Of a stretch of DNA of 64,000 nucleotides, positions 1 to 12,815 are shown piece by piece; position 1 is the stretch's first letter, and each line of letters opens with the position of its first letter. Where the stretch lies: NCBI GenBank assembly GCA_917880885.1, contig OU862916.1, positions 53,976,831 through 54,040,830 of the forward strand. Direction: 5' to 3'. The position numbers and the translations under genes are program-made. The notes under the pieces are model-generated. The model saw only the letters and a program-made list of their open reading frames with translations. It was not told the DNA's origin and did no database searches. This stretch comes from Limnephilus marmoratus (lineage: Eukaryota > Arthropoda > Insecta > Trichoptera > Limnephilidae).

Positions 1-269
1 TTTATGCACTTTTAAGCTTTAAAAACCTATCGACATCAAAATAATTTGATCCCAATCTTACTAAAAAAATTCGGTCTTTCTGTTTATGGAAGTGTCACAT
101 CTTAAAAATTCGTATTTCTATCGTACGATTCGGTATTTCGGCGAGCCGCCGCGCCGCCATGTCAGCTATACGCTCGGAGGATACCCAAACACTCAAACAG
201 TCGCATTCGAGCCGACGAGCTGTTAAGACGTCGGAGCTGTTGACATAGGACCGACCTGGTCTGAAGAAT

Positions 270-366
270 GATTATTCAGTGTTCGACACAATATTTCGGT
301 GTTTTTAGTAGAGGTCGAATAAACGATCGAGCATTTATAAACAGTATCATATCAGTGGGTGACGTA
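270..366 (+). promoter_or_regulatory. Myc: Candidate Myc core promoter
   Basis: This stretch lies just upstream of the first splice donor. It holds TTTATAAA at about 333-340 and two insect initiator-like TCAGTG motifs (276-281 and 352-357). A start from the TATA box would fall near 365. A start from the initiators gives a 5'UTR exon of roughly 105-180 nt. The sequence does not decide between them, and the promoter could extend left of the window. Confidence 0.35.
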
Positions 367-458
367 CAATTCGTGAGAAGAAAACTTTCCATAAGAGTTT
401 AAGTTGGTGTTTTCTGTGTATTCAAGCCATTTGGATTACACATACTTCAGCTTTAAAG
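352..458 (+). other. Myc: Myc exon 1, non-coding 5'UTR
   Basis: The right edge is well supported: AAAG followed by GTGAGT at 459, a consensus splice donor, in phase with an acceptor at 2240-2241. There is no ORF connecting to the Myc frame, so this is leader sequence. The left edge (transcription start) is uncertain and chosen from the TCAGTG initiator-like motif. Confidence 0.5.
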
Positions 459-2241
459 GTGAGTCTTTTACAAGCGTCTAATTTGTATATTTATTGCGAC
501 TCTAGTATTTAAAATCATACGAAGTAAAGTTAACTTTGACACTGTCACTTCAATTTCCCCCCTGTCTCTGTGAAAACTTATTGGTCCTGATTAAATTTAA
601 ACGTACGTGGCTCATATGCTCATGATGTTGTAATAGAGATGAGGAAATAAGTTCAGAAAACATTAAATATCATTAATTTGTAAGAGTTGTGGGCGGAATA
701 ATACTACGTATCCCGCCAAGCAAGTCATTTCGATGCATCATACAACTAAAATGCCGGCCGGCATTTTCTTACAAGATTATCGCAAGTCAATTTCATAATT
801 TAACTCAATTAATTTGTTGACAAGTTATTTACCATATAAAATAATGTTATAACTTGTTTGAAATATAATGCTTATATTTCAAAATAGTGACATTTAAATT
901 GTTTTGAATGAATATTCAGTTTTCTTAAAATTCACTTGTATTTTTATTTGACATAATATTTTAAATATAGAATTATTTGATTCGAGTAGGCACTTTTGAT
1001 AAAAATGGCTTCACCAGAGAATCTGAAAGATTCTTGTTGAAACTGAAATAATATTTTAATATTATTGTCGTAGTCATTACGTGCCAATAATGTAGTTTTA
1101 AGCTTTATGAATACTTTATTACATTTGAAATTTTGTGAATGACATCTAAATATCCACATAAATTAACGATAAACTTGTCGAAGTCCGCCTCACGGTTAAT
1201 ACGGAATATTTTTTTTAAATACCTACTTGGAAATTTAGTCAGAGGAAATTTAGTCAGATTTTTACGAAAAGTGAGTTTTTATGTACCTAGGAGGTTACGA
1301 AAAAAATTGCGTTTAATATTTTAATTTTGTTAAAATTAATTCACTTACGCCAAATATGAAGTGTTCGACGACATATTTGTACTCCTTGGCCTAGTGAAGC
1401 GGACTTCGACATTTTTACCAAAAAAGCTTATTAATTGTATGTGTGCCATTAAACTGTTCGAATTTTTCTGAAAGTTTAATGTACACAAACAATAAAACAA
1501 TATTATTATTTTATCATAATATGTTTTGCAATTTGAGTTCTGCCAAAAATTTCTTCGTAAATATTTATTTTTCTCTTCATAGTAATAATACCAAACCTAT
1601 TTTAAAAATATGAAAAACCACAAATATCAACTTTTTTTCAAACATACCGAAACCTTTACTCGGAATTGTGAAAAATAGTATTTTAGTGTAGTCTATAGTA
1701 TCATTAATTAAAAACAATCAACTTTCTGGTCTTCAAACTCCGTCCTGTCAAAATTAACTAGTGGAAATAATGTAAATATTTTGGCGTAAAAAAAAACCGC
1801 GCGAATCATACCGTAGTATTGGTACTTGTACTTGACTGGTGTCCATAGAGGCGGGAAAAGCGAGCCGAGCCGAGCCGGCCGGTGAGCACTGTGAGCAGTG
1901 TTATTACTTATTACACAACGCGCTGCAATACATACTGTCACTACTGCCTAACTACCTTACTACCGCTGCGTGAATTGAAAGCTGTCACTGTATTGTTTTG
2001 ATAAATTCGCGGGGTTTTAGACGCGCATTGTTTTTTTATTTCACCGGGTAGCAATTGGTTAGCAATCCATCTTCATCAAACCAAATCACACATCACTTCC
2101 ATAAATATCATATAATTTTCACTCTTTTAATATATTGTACCTTTATCATTTTTTCATTAAATTTTTCGGGTAAATTTTTAATCGGATAAAATTTATTTTG
2201 GGTTTTTTCCGATTGTCATTTTTTTCCTTTTCGATTTGCAG
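459..2241 (+). other. Myc: Myc intron 1
   Basis: The intron runs from GTGAGT at 459 to a pyrimidine-rich tract ending in TTTGCAG at 2241. It is AT-rich and contains a small inverted-repeat element (1176-1411). It also has a short GAGCC-repeat, GC-rich patch at about 1855-1920. I see no coding sequence; the ORFs here are short and without recognisable domains. Confidence 0.7.
1176..1411. mobile_element. MITE-like inverted-repeat element in Myc intron 1
   Basis: The ends TGTCGAAGTCCGCCTCAC (1176-1193) and, on the other strand, TGTCGAAGTCCGCTTCAC (1411-1394) match at 17 of 18 positions. Inside there is a 15-bp direct duplication (GGAAATTTAGTCAGA twice, about 1229-1258). A related stretch, CACTTCACGGATAATACGG, occurs at about 20.01 kb, so this belongs to a repeated family. 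No target duplication is obvious. Confidence 0.55.
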
Positions 2242-2392
2242 GAAGACGCTGCCAGAGACCTGCCGGCTATTCCTCAGATAGTCGAATAATTGTGATATTT
2301 AAGTTCTGACGAAGAAAGCAGAACAGTGAAGAACATTTGTGATATATAATTTATTTAAAAGTAAGGTAAAATAAGCTAAAATAGAGGAAATA

Positions 2393-3197
2393 ATGAAGAT
2401 GTTCGTAAGCGAAATTGAAGAGGTTCCTAGTGAACCTTTTGGACTCGGACTAAGCGAATACGGAGCAGTACTTTCAGACATGGACGACATCTGGTCCAGC
2501 CTGGATAGGAGGCCCGACAAGTTCGAGCTTCTGGAGCTGCCTCTGGGGGAGTTCGCCCTGGACGACTCCGTGCTTGAGGACTTCCTCGACTGGAGCCTCG
2601 ACACGCTGGAGAGCAACAAGATCGTCCACCATGACTGCATGTGGGCTGGAACATGCAGCGACAAATACCATCCCGGCAACGGCCCCGTCGCGATCACCCC
2701 TTCCATGCCGCCATCCCCTCCCCCATCGGCCCCCGTGCAGCCCACCCTGCCGGGGCGCAGCCTCCTGCTGAGCGCTGCCCGAGCACCTCCGCGCTCTCCC
2801 AGAGCCCCCAAGAAGGTGATGGCGACCCCAGAGAGGTCCCAGCCCAGTCCCAAGCGTCCGGACACTCCTCAGAGTCTGGACGAGGACGAACCACCGCAGT
2901 TTAAGCACACGATCGATCTTGCTGCCTGCGCCCCGAGACCCGCCTACCACCCGGCACGCACTCCAGCTCGGGTTACCGTCGAAGACTACGAGTTCGACGA
3001 CGAGGATCAGCTCGAGGCTGAAGAGGAAGACAGCGACGAAGGAACCTACGTAGAGTACAGCCACCCCGCCTACAATGTCAGAGACTCCAGAACATACAGA
3101 GAGAACACCATCGCATCCGATCACAGCTACACCCTCTGCAAGAGCTCCAAGCAGACCAGAATGGACAGTCTCGGCGTCCAGACCCCTTCTGATTCTG
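2393..3197 (+). CDS. Myc: Myc transcription factor, coding exon 2 (residues 1-268)
   Basis: This exon encodes the N-terminal transactivation half of a Myc protein. Myc dimerises with Max in the nucleus to activate growth and ribosome-biogenesis genes. The exon opens after an acceptor at 2241. The ATG at 2393 is in a plausible context (GAAATAATG), and a second ATG follows two codons later. A Myc-box-I-like patch lies at residues 31-50 (DDIW then KFELLELP). Myc box II lies at 76-86, with the diagnostic DCMW at 81-84. Residues 98-160 are rich in Pro/Ser, and 197-222 are strongly acidic. The vertebrate TPPLSP phosphodegron after box I is not visible. The exon ends with one base of a split codon at the donor CTG/GTAAGT (3197/3198). 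Splicing to 12816 restores Glu269 and gives PSDSEEEEIDV, a hallmark of Myc proteins. Confidence 0.93.
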
Positions 3198-3589
3198 GTA
3201 AGTCCTTATATTTTATAGCTATTTTTTTTAATCAATTTCCTGGCTTTTCTTCGATGTTCGCAATTTCTACATCACCCTTGGGGAAACTGCGAAAGTTGCT
3301 AGACTTGTTGTCGGCGAAACCTAAATACAATTCAATACGTCTATGATACTCGTTTCCATCCCAAAGGCGTTTCACAACTTTGTATTTAGATCGCCAAACT
3401 AATATGTATAATAGCTGTCAAATCGATATTCGAATTGATTTTGTACGGCTAATAGTACCTATATTATTCCCAACTGGATTCCATCCAAGTATAATTGAGC
3501 TGCATTCGAGTGTTCACCAAGTTTTCAGATATTTCACAACTTTTGAGGATATTTCACAATGTGTCGCAATCTTGCAGTAGGTATGTTCA

Positions 3590-3815
3590 GGGTGGGCAGC
3601 TTTTGGCGGGAGCGGTAGAGCGGAGTGGGCGCCTGCGTCGCGCCGCTATCGACCGTCTCTGCGAGGCTTCTGCCACCCTCGCCTTCCGCCCCCGCCCACA
3701 CCACACCGCCCTCACAGCCCCACCGCCCACACCCCCACACCGCCCCGCCCGTCCTACGCGATCATTCATAGCGCTCTTCCCGCCGTAGCCGCCGTAGTTC
3801 ACTCCGCCCGTAATT
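3590..3815. promoter_or_regulatory. GC-rich island with CCGCCC boxes in Myc intron 2
   Basis: This block is far richer in C and G than its surroundings. It contains repeated CCGCCC/CCCGCCC and CCACACC-type boxes that fit Sp1/KLF zinc-finger binding. No splice-linked ORF is convincing. It could be an intronic enhancer or an alternative promoter; the sequence alone cannot tell. Confidence 0.35.
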
Positions 3816-6800
3816 TTTCATCCCGTCGACCGACCCTCTTTTGATGATTTTGTAACCTTGTGTTGTGACCTAGGTCAAGCTTTTCCTTTCCACTTATTCC
3901 GGAAGCGGGACAGCCGACATGATGCATCTTAGATCGGATATTACTCACACTACATGCTCTCCATATTCCAGTTAGAATATTTTCAATCCTTATTCGCGAG
4001 ATATTCTTTACATACTTCAATGGACCAGATGCTTGCTGTTTTCAATTGCTTCTTTTTTATCTTGTAAAGGGCGGGGCAGCCTGGTAGCCGGTAGTTGTCC
4101 TTAGTCCGGTGATTTTGTCAAAACTGAAAACCCGTTGGGCCTCTCGCCCGGCAACAGGGCGGAGCCGTTATTCTTCCTTTGAAGACATCTATTCCTTCAA
4201 GCTTCAACGCTTTTTAGCCAAACTTAATCAGGTGCTTTAAATAAATACTATTACTTTGATCAATTTACTACCAACAAATTACATCCACTAATGTAAGTTG
4301 ATTTGATTTGCTGTATCTTCACGTTTATTAATTAAAATCATGCAAATTTAACAGCCCCAAATAAAAACTTAATACAAGCATACCTATATAATACGTTATT
4401 GAAAGATAATGTCTACTAAGTGTACATTTTCGCACGCTCAAAAAGTTCACAGACTCTTTTTGATGTATTTATGTATAATTGTATAGTATATCTCGCTCGA
4501 TGTATTTGTGGGCATTCGTGCAGTTTGGAATCTTTTATGATTTCACCCCTCTTTAAAAACGTCTGTGAATTCTGTCTGCCCTTCCTGACCAAATAATGCC
4601 TCGACGTCTTTCTCCATATTGAATGCTGGATGTCGTGGATACGAATTAAATGCCGCGTAGATTAGAAAGGGAATATCAAATGTCTGCGATACTTGTCCTT
4701 TCTTCCCGCGGTTTTTCAGTTGGTATTTAATACCAATTACCTCATTAGATTCTCACTCGAACCGTTTTGGGATCTATTTAATGAATCCGTCAAACTTTCC
4801 CCATTATCGCTCGATTAGTTAAAGATTTGGCAAATCTGTTACAGCTGTCTCGTCCAGTCTTATTTCCCCAGACTCTGTCTAACGTCTGCAACCAACATTA
4901 ATCTGCTTTCTTAAAGGTTTCACCTCACGTTTCAAAGCACCTAGATAAGCATACGAGCGCTCTGTAAATACACTATACTCATCAATAAGTATATCGATGA
5001 CTTCCTCGACTCGATGTACGCCGGCATTGACACAGAGAGGCTTCAGAGATATGCTTGTTCCAGAAACAGGCAAGTTTGAGGAAACATTCCTCCCGTGGGG
5101 TGGGTAAGGCAAGCAGAAGGCAGGAGGTAGCCCGTCTAGAACCGGTTGGGGCCGCTCGCTGAATTCCTCGAATGCTTTCAGTGCGGGAATGCCTTGCTTG
5201 CTTCAAATCGGCAAACTGCTCACTGCTCAGTGTTCGTCTACTAACTGTCGATGCCGCTCAAAATCTCCCCTCTTTCTGTTATACTCAATTAGCTAGGCTA
5301 GATATTTGCGTGTTGACCGGGAACTTACACGACGACCTGTCAGACTAAATGCGTTATTAATTATATTATGAATTTATCCACTGCGAAGGCATTCGATGCG
5401 AGCGATCATGTAACAATGCCACACTACGTGTTTCCACTATTATTTACAAACAAACTTGACGTTTTCAAGGCGGAATGCGTTTGGTCACACCCGATGTGCA
5501 CACAGTTATTATGGATGGTGGTATTGTCGTTAATTTCTAAGCAATAGATACCGGTGTTATGAGTCGCGATAGTTTTCAATAGACTATGCACAAAATACCA
5601 CTAATGTCGTTCTAATAATATAACATTATTTAACGAGAGTGGGAAATTGACGAGTGGTCGGTTGGAATGAATATAAATCCAAGCGAAGTATGCTAGGAAT
5701 GTTGATTGACCCGCAATACCTACTGGAACTGGTCTAGAGGCAGGATGGCGTGCGCAGCTTTTCAATAATTCAACGAGAAATTTTGCTTCGACTGAGGTTG
5801 TTTTATTTTCAAAGGGTATAATAATTATTCCTCGAGAATCTCCTGCAATGTGAAACAAAAAGAGTTGACGGCACGTGCTGAAGCTTCCCGGCTAGACAGT
5901 GGAATTACAGGTTTTTTCATTCATCTTTGTGCTGCATTTTAAACACAATTGCAACGGGCAGTCTCGGTGCATCTCTATCTGCTTACTATTTCACAGGCTA
6001 TCGCGATCCCGTGACTGCTCTCCGCTGGCTTGTTGACTCGCCGTTTTCTATTTAAATACTCGAGATAACTATGTACTTAATGACACAACAGTAATGAAAT
6101 GAATAGCGACTTGTCGTTATCTCTATGTAATTCGAAATCTCGTTGATATGCATAGTAGAAACGCTGCTTCTCGCTGAGAAAAAAAAGCGTTCACGCTAAT
6201 CAGGACTCGGGTAGTTCAAGGCATTCTGCTATTAGCCTCAAACAATAGACTTGGCATTGAATCTGTGTACCGCGTGCACATTACATAAGAGGACGTCGAC
6301 TTATCGCCTGCTGTATGCCATGCCTTATATTCACACGCCTTGCGCAGATACAAATTTTTGCTAATAACATACTAAAGATTAATTCTGATGGCTTCTTTCG
6401 TCGCATTAGGTCACTTTATTAGGGAAGTTAGCACTCTCCCGTTTGTATGGCGACTAATTGCGATGTCTCGCTTTCAGTTCGCACGGAAGTGGTGGTTGGT
6501 TGGCTGAGTGTAACCGCGGTATTTGACGGAGAACGTTTGTTGTGTCTTGGAATCAGTTGTCTGAGTGGGCCATCGACCCCGATGGGATGGCTGCCCATCG
6601 CTCACCTGAGCGTGGTGCTTTTTTATTACTTTTTTTAGCTCAAAGCGTGAGGCCGTGTTGTGAATTTCAAGGCGAAACACTTCCTCGCCCAGACTCCCTG
6701 TATTCTGACACGGTGGCTGTGTCTGGCTGCTCCATTCTCCTCAATCGCGTTTCCGGGTTCGATTCGTTCAGGTTTGTCCATTCACTTCTAATAAAAACAA

Positions 6801-7139
6801 AGAAAATGGTACAAAAAACAATTTCCAGAATTTTATTAGATTATAGCTATGTTCCGAATTCATTTTCTTATATTACCCACCTTACTTACGATCGGTTGGT
6901 TTCTTTGAAACATTAAATATTCATCTCATTCAAATATGAGATCATTTCCGTACAACATACGTACATGATTCACCACACAAATTAAGGCGAATCTCGTTTG
7001 AAGTCCCATGGTGCCATCTCAACATCAGCTGTTCTAGTTGGATCCCATCATATCTGTGAACTATAGTGGTTTAATGACTGCGGCTGGCTCTCACTGTGGG
7101 AGGCTGGTAGAGATGGGATAGACGCAGACGGTCTGCATG

Positions 7140-7260
7140 ATCTGTGATTGTGACGTCACCAGCTGCTTAGTAACCGGCCGCGACCGGGAGGGGGCTAGCC
7201 GTGAACTTCCGCGCGCACTCTCACAAGGCCGGCCGTACAGCATACAACCATACAGCCATA
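7140..7260. promoter_or_regulatory. GC-rich intronic island with palindromic CRE
   Basis: A perfect CREB/ATF-type palindrome TGACGTCA sits at 7151-7158, followed by CAGCTG and GGCCG-rich sequence. It lies in the middle of Myc intron 2. A second perfect TGACGTCA occurs at 11958-11965 in another island, and a one-mismatch version (TGATGTCA) lies near 8476. The role is inferred from motifs only. Confidence 0.35.
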
Positions 7261-10200
7261 CAGCGGGCCTCTCAATAATTTAGCAAACAAATACGAGCTA
7301 TTCTGTTAGAGCTAGACGTTAGCGCAAGACCCACTTGTCAAGCAAACTTGTTTCTCTACTGTTTTGAATTTTATTGGTAAAATTGTATACCTAACTAAGT
7401 AGCAATATTCTAAATGCTTTTTACTCTCATCGGGTCCTTCATCGTCAGCTAGTACACGAACCGCGACCTATTTGTTACACTAATTAAAGTTGATCGCTCT
7501 CCGAACATTCCACTCTTTTGTTTTAATGCGTTTCGGCGAACCGATCAGGTGTTTGCTTCTTGTTTAGGTTAATGGAATAATTTCGGTCAAATCCGTCATG
7601 GCCGGCGTAAACTGACAAAGCATATCAATCGCCTTTTTTTAGAAAAACTAAGCCAACGAATTAATTAAGTCGGCTTGTCACTGAGAGAGTTCATCCTGTT
7701 CTGCTCTGATGCCTCCACCAGGTTCCAGGCCCGGTGGAGCTCTCGTTGGTAACGTGCTTATAACTGACGACTTCAGCCACAGTCCAAGTGCGCTCATTAC
7801 CGATGATCCGTTCGTTTGTTTACATTTCACTTGTTAATCAGGTTAAATGCATTACACCTGGCAATTAATTCGTCTTTTATTGTCGGCAGGTACTAATTAT
7901 AATTTTATATCAAATCTTTTGTAAATTGCTAAATAAATAATAAAAATTTTGAATGTTTTTGATCGGATGCGAATTCCTAAAGTATCAGTTTACAGATTGT
8001 AAATATCATGTTACAAATCCCACCCCAGTGAAAGTTCTTGTCGACACTGACCAGGATGAGTCGCAAAGAGGCAGACAGTGAGACACTGCAGTCAGAGCGC
8101 GCAATCTACGATTGCTATTAATTAAGTAGGTACTGAGTGGGCGGTGAGCGGAACTCCCTCGCCTTCAGTCCTCGGAGCCGGATCATCGGCTAGTCACGCG
8201 ATCCCCAGATCCACTGGACCACTAGCGTCTAGTGTCCAGTGACTGGTGACCTGGATGGTTAACTCTACCGTGTCACTACAACACTGCTCTTTATCGCGCG
8301 ACTGATTAAAGTATTTTAATTTACCTTCTATTCCAAGCGCCCCTGTTCTGGGAATTTGCCTGCTGCTGTTGTATTGGGTTTTTTGAATTGATTATCTCCG
8401 CTCTCTTGAGATCTCCATCACGACTAACAGAAACGAAAGGCGGCCACCTCCCTGTTCCGTGAACCGGCCGCGGCGGGTGATGTCACGAGGCATGCATTTG
8501 CGGTACCGATGAATGAAGTGAGTCAACACTTGGGCGGTTGGACCTCCATCCTTAGAGGACCCTCTTATATATATATCACCCGAGTCGCGATTGCCATCTC
8601 GGCTATCACTCTAATTTTTATTGGCTTTTAGCAACCTTGGTGGACAATCATCGTCCAAATACATTATAAATTATCTTACGGGACGATTCATCACATTCTT
8701 TCCTTGCAACAATTTCGCTGACATCATTCTTTTGAAAGTAATATCGCGTCTATTAGACCAAAGGGCTTTCGTTCTGCGTCTGTCCGGGGTGTATTTGGAC
8801 CCGATTACATAGAAGGGAGGACGTTGCTTATCTTCCGCCTGTTGCTATCCGCGCTTTGCGACGTCCCACGTTCGGAATTATTAGACAAAAATAATCCGGT
8901 TTGGATCGGTCCGAATCAACGTTGAATATGGGTCAGATCGTGATGCTCATTTCTTCACTTGTACGTCTTTTGGATACGTTATGACAGTGATCTCGAATTG
9001 GCTGCCTGCTAAATGAATTCATTTGCTTATAAGCAATAATTGTTACCCTTTGTGCTATGCATAAAAATCTTGTCTTAAACGTTAGTTTATAAATTAAAAA
9101 ATAAGAATTCATTTGCCCCTCGTCGTTGCTTTACTAATGTTTTTATTTAACAATAATGATGCCTAATTCTGCACGAAGGAATGATAACTAAACATTGGGC
9201 TTTTTTCTCTAATACGGTAACGTTGTGATTATATGTGTTCATTTGGACTCCGAGGAGCCAGGTCTGTAGAATATCAGGCGCCAGGTATTGACTGAAAAAG
9301 CTTTCCTAATGGGATTAGAATCAACCAGCCCGACATAGCAACAACGCACGCGGAGTGGCGATTTCTATTCGGTTTTGTCTACCAAAACACAAGGTTGTTC
9401 TGGTGACGAAAGATTCCACAAAGCTAGTTTAATAGTCCATGAAATAAATAATTGCTGCCATTTAAATGCCTCTGGTATGAAGATCCCATGCCGGCAGATT
9501 ACCCATAAGTATGTATAATATTGTGATATAATGCCGTCATTTCATAATGCCTCGGGTCGCAAACTGCATACCACCGAATTAATTATTTGAACTACCTTCT
9601 CAAGTAAAGGTCACACTGAGTTTACGTTTAAGTTTAATGTTAGCCAATATCTGCAATGCGAGGAAATTCTATTTTACCTCTTATCTTTTCAGTAAAATGC
9701 TTTTTGGGCAACTACGTTATAATAAATTTTGCGATGACGTCTAATAATTTTATTCTGCCAATGTAATAATAATTGTTCTTGTTACACGGCGAGTTCGTGA
9801 GCCTGAGAACACCATAAGAGGCAGTGTGAACTGTGAACGAAGTCGTGAATAACTTTGCGGAATGAAATGTTATTGATCTTCGGTCTGATTTCGTATCACC
9901 CTCGATATATCCGGGTGTTTAAATTATCAAGATATAATTGTAGCATCTCTATTTTACATTAGATAAATTACTTATGTTGAGATAATTAGTTGTAATGTAC
10001 CTAGTAAAGTAACCCGATATGTTATGCTGAAAATATTCTCTTTTGGCTTCAACAGAAGTGGGTCAACGTTCCCAAGTATCCAATTAAGCAACCCCCGTCC
10101 TTTGGTGGTATATTTATTTGACAGTAATCCGTATCTATTTCAAAGGCTTCCATTCGGCACGACTGTCTGTGTCTTGGTTATATTTCTTGAAAAGAGCAGA

Positions 10201-11879
10201 GTTTTCCTGGTCCTACGTTTTGTAATGAAAATAACTACGTATATTAAGATTGAACTAAAGTCCCAGCTCCTAGATCTCCTTGCCCTCCTTGCCCTCCTTG
10301 CCCCCTGTCCAATGTCCGTTGTGCTCGCTACTAGTTAGCCGCTACTTGCTACTTGCTGCAGCCAAAGTCCTGATCTGCCGACGCGACGGCGGCGACCAGT
10401 GGGACAAGGGACAATGAGAGTATTATGATTGTCTTGTTAGTTCTGGTATCCGGTTTCAAACGAGTCCCATGCTCCGTTATTGCTTTGTGAAGGCGCGGGA
10501 GAGTTTATCGAATTGCGAATGTAAAGTCGCTAGCGGTAAACCGTCCAGACGCAAACGGCCGCGGCATCATGATAAACGATCCGTTCATTTCATTGCATGA
10601 TTCAAATAATTGTCTTTTTGGGACACCACATACTCGCACTCGGTCTTCACCACTTACCTGCCCTCGTATAAGTAATAAATGGTTACTCCTTCAAGGCTCT
10701 CGCAAGAACTCTAATTTTTTTGAATGAATGAATCTAGATCTCCAGTGTCCCTGCATACGTTGTTAGTAAGCAGTATGCAAGTTTTTAGCGGGAAATCAAT
10801 ATAACAGTAAGTGTTAGTTAGGAAAGGAAAATGTGTTTCTGGTAGGAAATATTGCAAGACACGGTATTGGCCATCAACGGTACTCCTTCAGCTGCCCCTA
10901 TTTTTGCATTTGAACTTGTCAGCCATCGTTTTATTTCCGTTAAAGTTATCTTCCTTTACTATGATGTCGTTATTTCATTAATCGACTTTCAATAGGTCAC
11001 ACGCTTCCTTAATAATTAATGATTATAAAGGTCTTATTTTGAATAAAATTGGTGATAAGAAAACAGACTGACATTGCAATAATACAGAACAGAGAGCAGA
11101 ACACAGAACCGAGCACAGCGGACAGTTAGGCGCTGGCTGGACTGACTGGTCCAGCCGGCTGCCGGCTGCAGTCTCCCTCCTCCCTCCCATGTGATCTAGA
11201 TTCTAGATCAAGCGCGGTTTCTTTGCCGCGAAGAATGTGGTTCATTTCATAAGCACCACACACGGCCATTACAATGTAATCGTCTCGCGGAGAGAGGGGG
11301 CTCGGGCGTGGTCGCTGAGACTTATCACGACCACTTTTCTCTCGCTGATATCAGATCAATGCCGTGTTGCTATTCAATTTCCACCACTGTCGGTGTTCGC
11401 TGTTCACTGTTCACTCTGCCCTGTACCAGATGTAGAACAAGTTCGCCCGCTGTGCAGACTTGGCAGCCATACAAACGTATGAGTTCCGCAACTAATAATA
11501 ATTGCTTTCTATTAGTTGTTTACTCCTATTGATGAGGCGTTGTCTCTTTATTAAACTTTCACAATCTGAACATTTATTATTACTTATACTTAATTGAAGA
11601 TCTGCGGGAGGGTAGCTCTATTACATCACGCGGTAGTCTTAAAAGTTCACTTAATACTTCGACTTCTATTACTTTCCAAGTCGCAAAAACCTTAACCGTG
11701 AATAATGCGATGTTATTGCCATATGCCGGTTTCCCGCCAAAGCGCAAAGGTTCTAGTAATAAGGCCCGCCCTATCAGTGTTGCGTAACTGCGCAATATTA
11801 GTGGTGAAAGTAACAAAAGCGCCGAATTACCTCCGGGAGAGAAGGGTCGTAAGGCGGTGAAATCCCCCTTTTCTTGAAA

Positions 11880-12065
11880 CGTCGGCAGTAGGTGGCGGCC
11901 GCGGCGGCATGTGTGCAGTGGGCGGGAATGGCGCATGCGTCGGATTTTGGCGCGCAGTGACGTCAGAGCGTCTGGATCGATGGGTGCAGACGGTCGCCCT
12001 CCGCCTTCCCCGCCCAACGCTCCCTCGGCTTGCCCGAGGTCGTTATCCTCCCCACCCCAACCAAA
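11880..12065. promoter_or_regulatory. GC-rich island with E2F-like and CRE motifs, 3' part of Myc intron 2
   Basis: Two E2F-type motifs lie within 40 bp: GGCGGGAA at 11921-11928 and TTTTGGCGCGC at about 11945-11955. A perfect CRE palindrome TGACGTCA follows at 11958-11965. The island is CpG-rich and 750 bp upstream of coding exon 3. It could be an enhancer or an internal promoter for a short isoform carrying only the bHLH-zipper exon. Confidence 0.4.
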
Positions 12066-12815
12066 CAGCCTCCCTATTCCCTATCGCCAACGATACTACA
12101 GATTTACTGTGCCGCCCGCTTTACGCTTATTAAAAGTCAACTAGGTTGAATATTGAACTTTATAAATTACCCTATCCATGAATCTATAAAATGAATCAAT
12201 TCAACCTTTCGATAACATTTAAGGAGATTCTTCATCGGATTAGAATTTTATATTTGTCCAGTTTTTAGAGTCGAAAGCACTGTCTCAAAGGTGCCGAAGA
12301 GAAGTTATAGCATGCAGACAGCGCAGCGGACCATTTCTCCTTTCGTCCATGTAGCCGAGAGCCGCCCCACCGCATTCCGCTCCCAGAGACCTCTGGCCGA
12401 AAAACTGGTCGCCCCTCCCCCACCCTCACCCCTCCCCGCCCACACCGGTGTGTGCATTTCTCTTTGCTCTTTTTCGTGTTTTGCGGTTTTCGTACAAGTA
12501 CTATTGAACGATTCGATTTAATGTCAATTGCGAGCTTTTAGAGAGGCCACCGACTTTAAAGAATTTGAAGCCTCGTTAGTTATTTGCGGGAATGTCATGC
12601 CGTTTTAGTTGTGCTCGTGCTGCGTCAGTTAGCGTGTACTTCCTAAGTAGGAACTGCATGGCGGATAAATCTTCGTGGGCGTTCTGTGACTCATGAACCC
12701 ACTTAGCGCCACCAATTTGCCTTAAATGGAATCGGGTGTCTCTCCAATTATTGTCTACTGATACGTGCGAGCCTGCTGACTTTTTCTAATAACATTTTTT
12801 TTCTTTTGTCAACAG

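Larger units (their letters stand above)
3198..12815 (+). other. Myc: Myc intron 2 (9.6 kb)
   Basis: The intron runs from GTAAGT at 3198 to a T-rich tract ending CAACAG at 12815. It is phase 1. No ORF inside has a recognisable domain. It is mainly unique AT-rich sequence broken by GC-rich islands at about 3590-3815, 7080-7260, 8100-8250, 11100-11190 and 11880-12065. It is almost free of the mobile elements that fill the rest of the window, which suggests selection against insertions. The best motif clusters are listed separately. A lone E-box CACGTG at 5872-5877 could bind Myc/Max itself. Confidence 0.75.

Noticed and set aside
2299..3124. Minus-strand ORFs of 75-216 codons opposite Myc exon 2
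   Set aside because: Same reason: antisense to a real, domain-supported exon.
7530..7560. GAAAC-containing hairpin in Myc intron 2 (minus strand) as a ribozyme
   Set aside because: The CTGANGA part reads CTGATCG, and no helix I/II arrangement can be formed.
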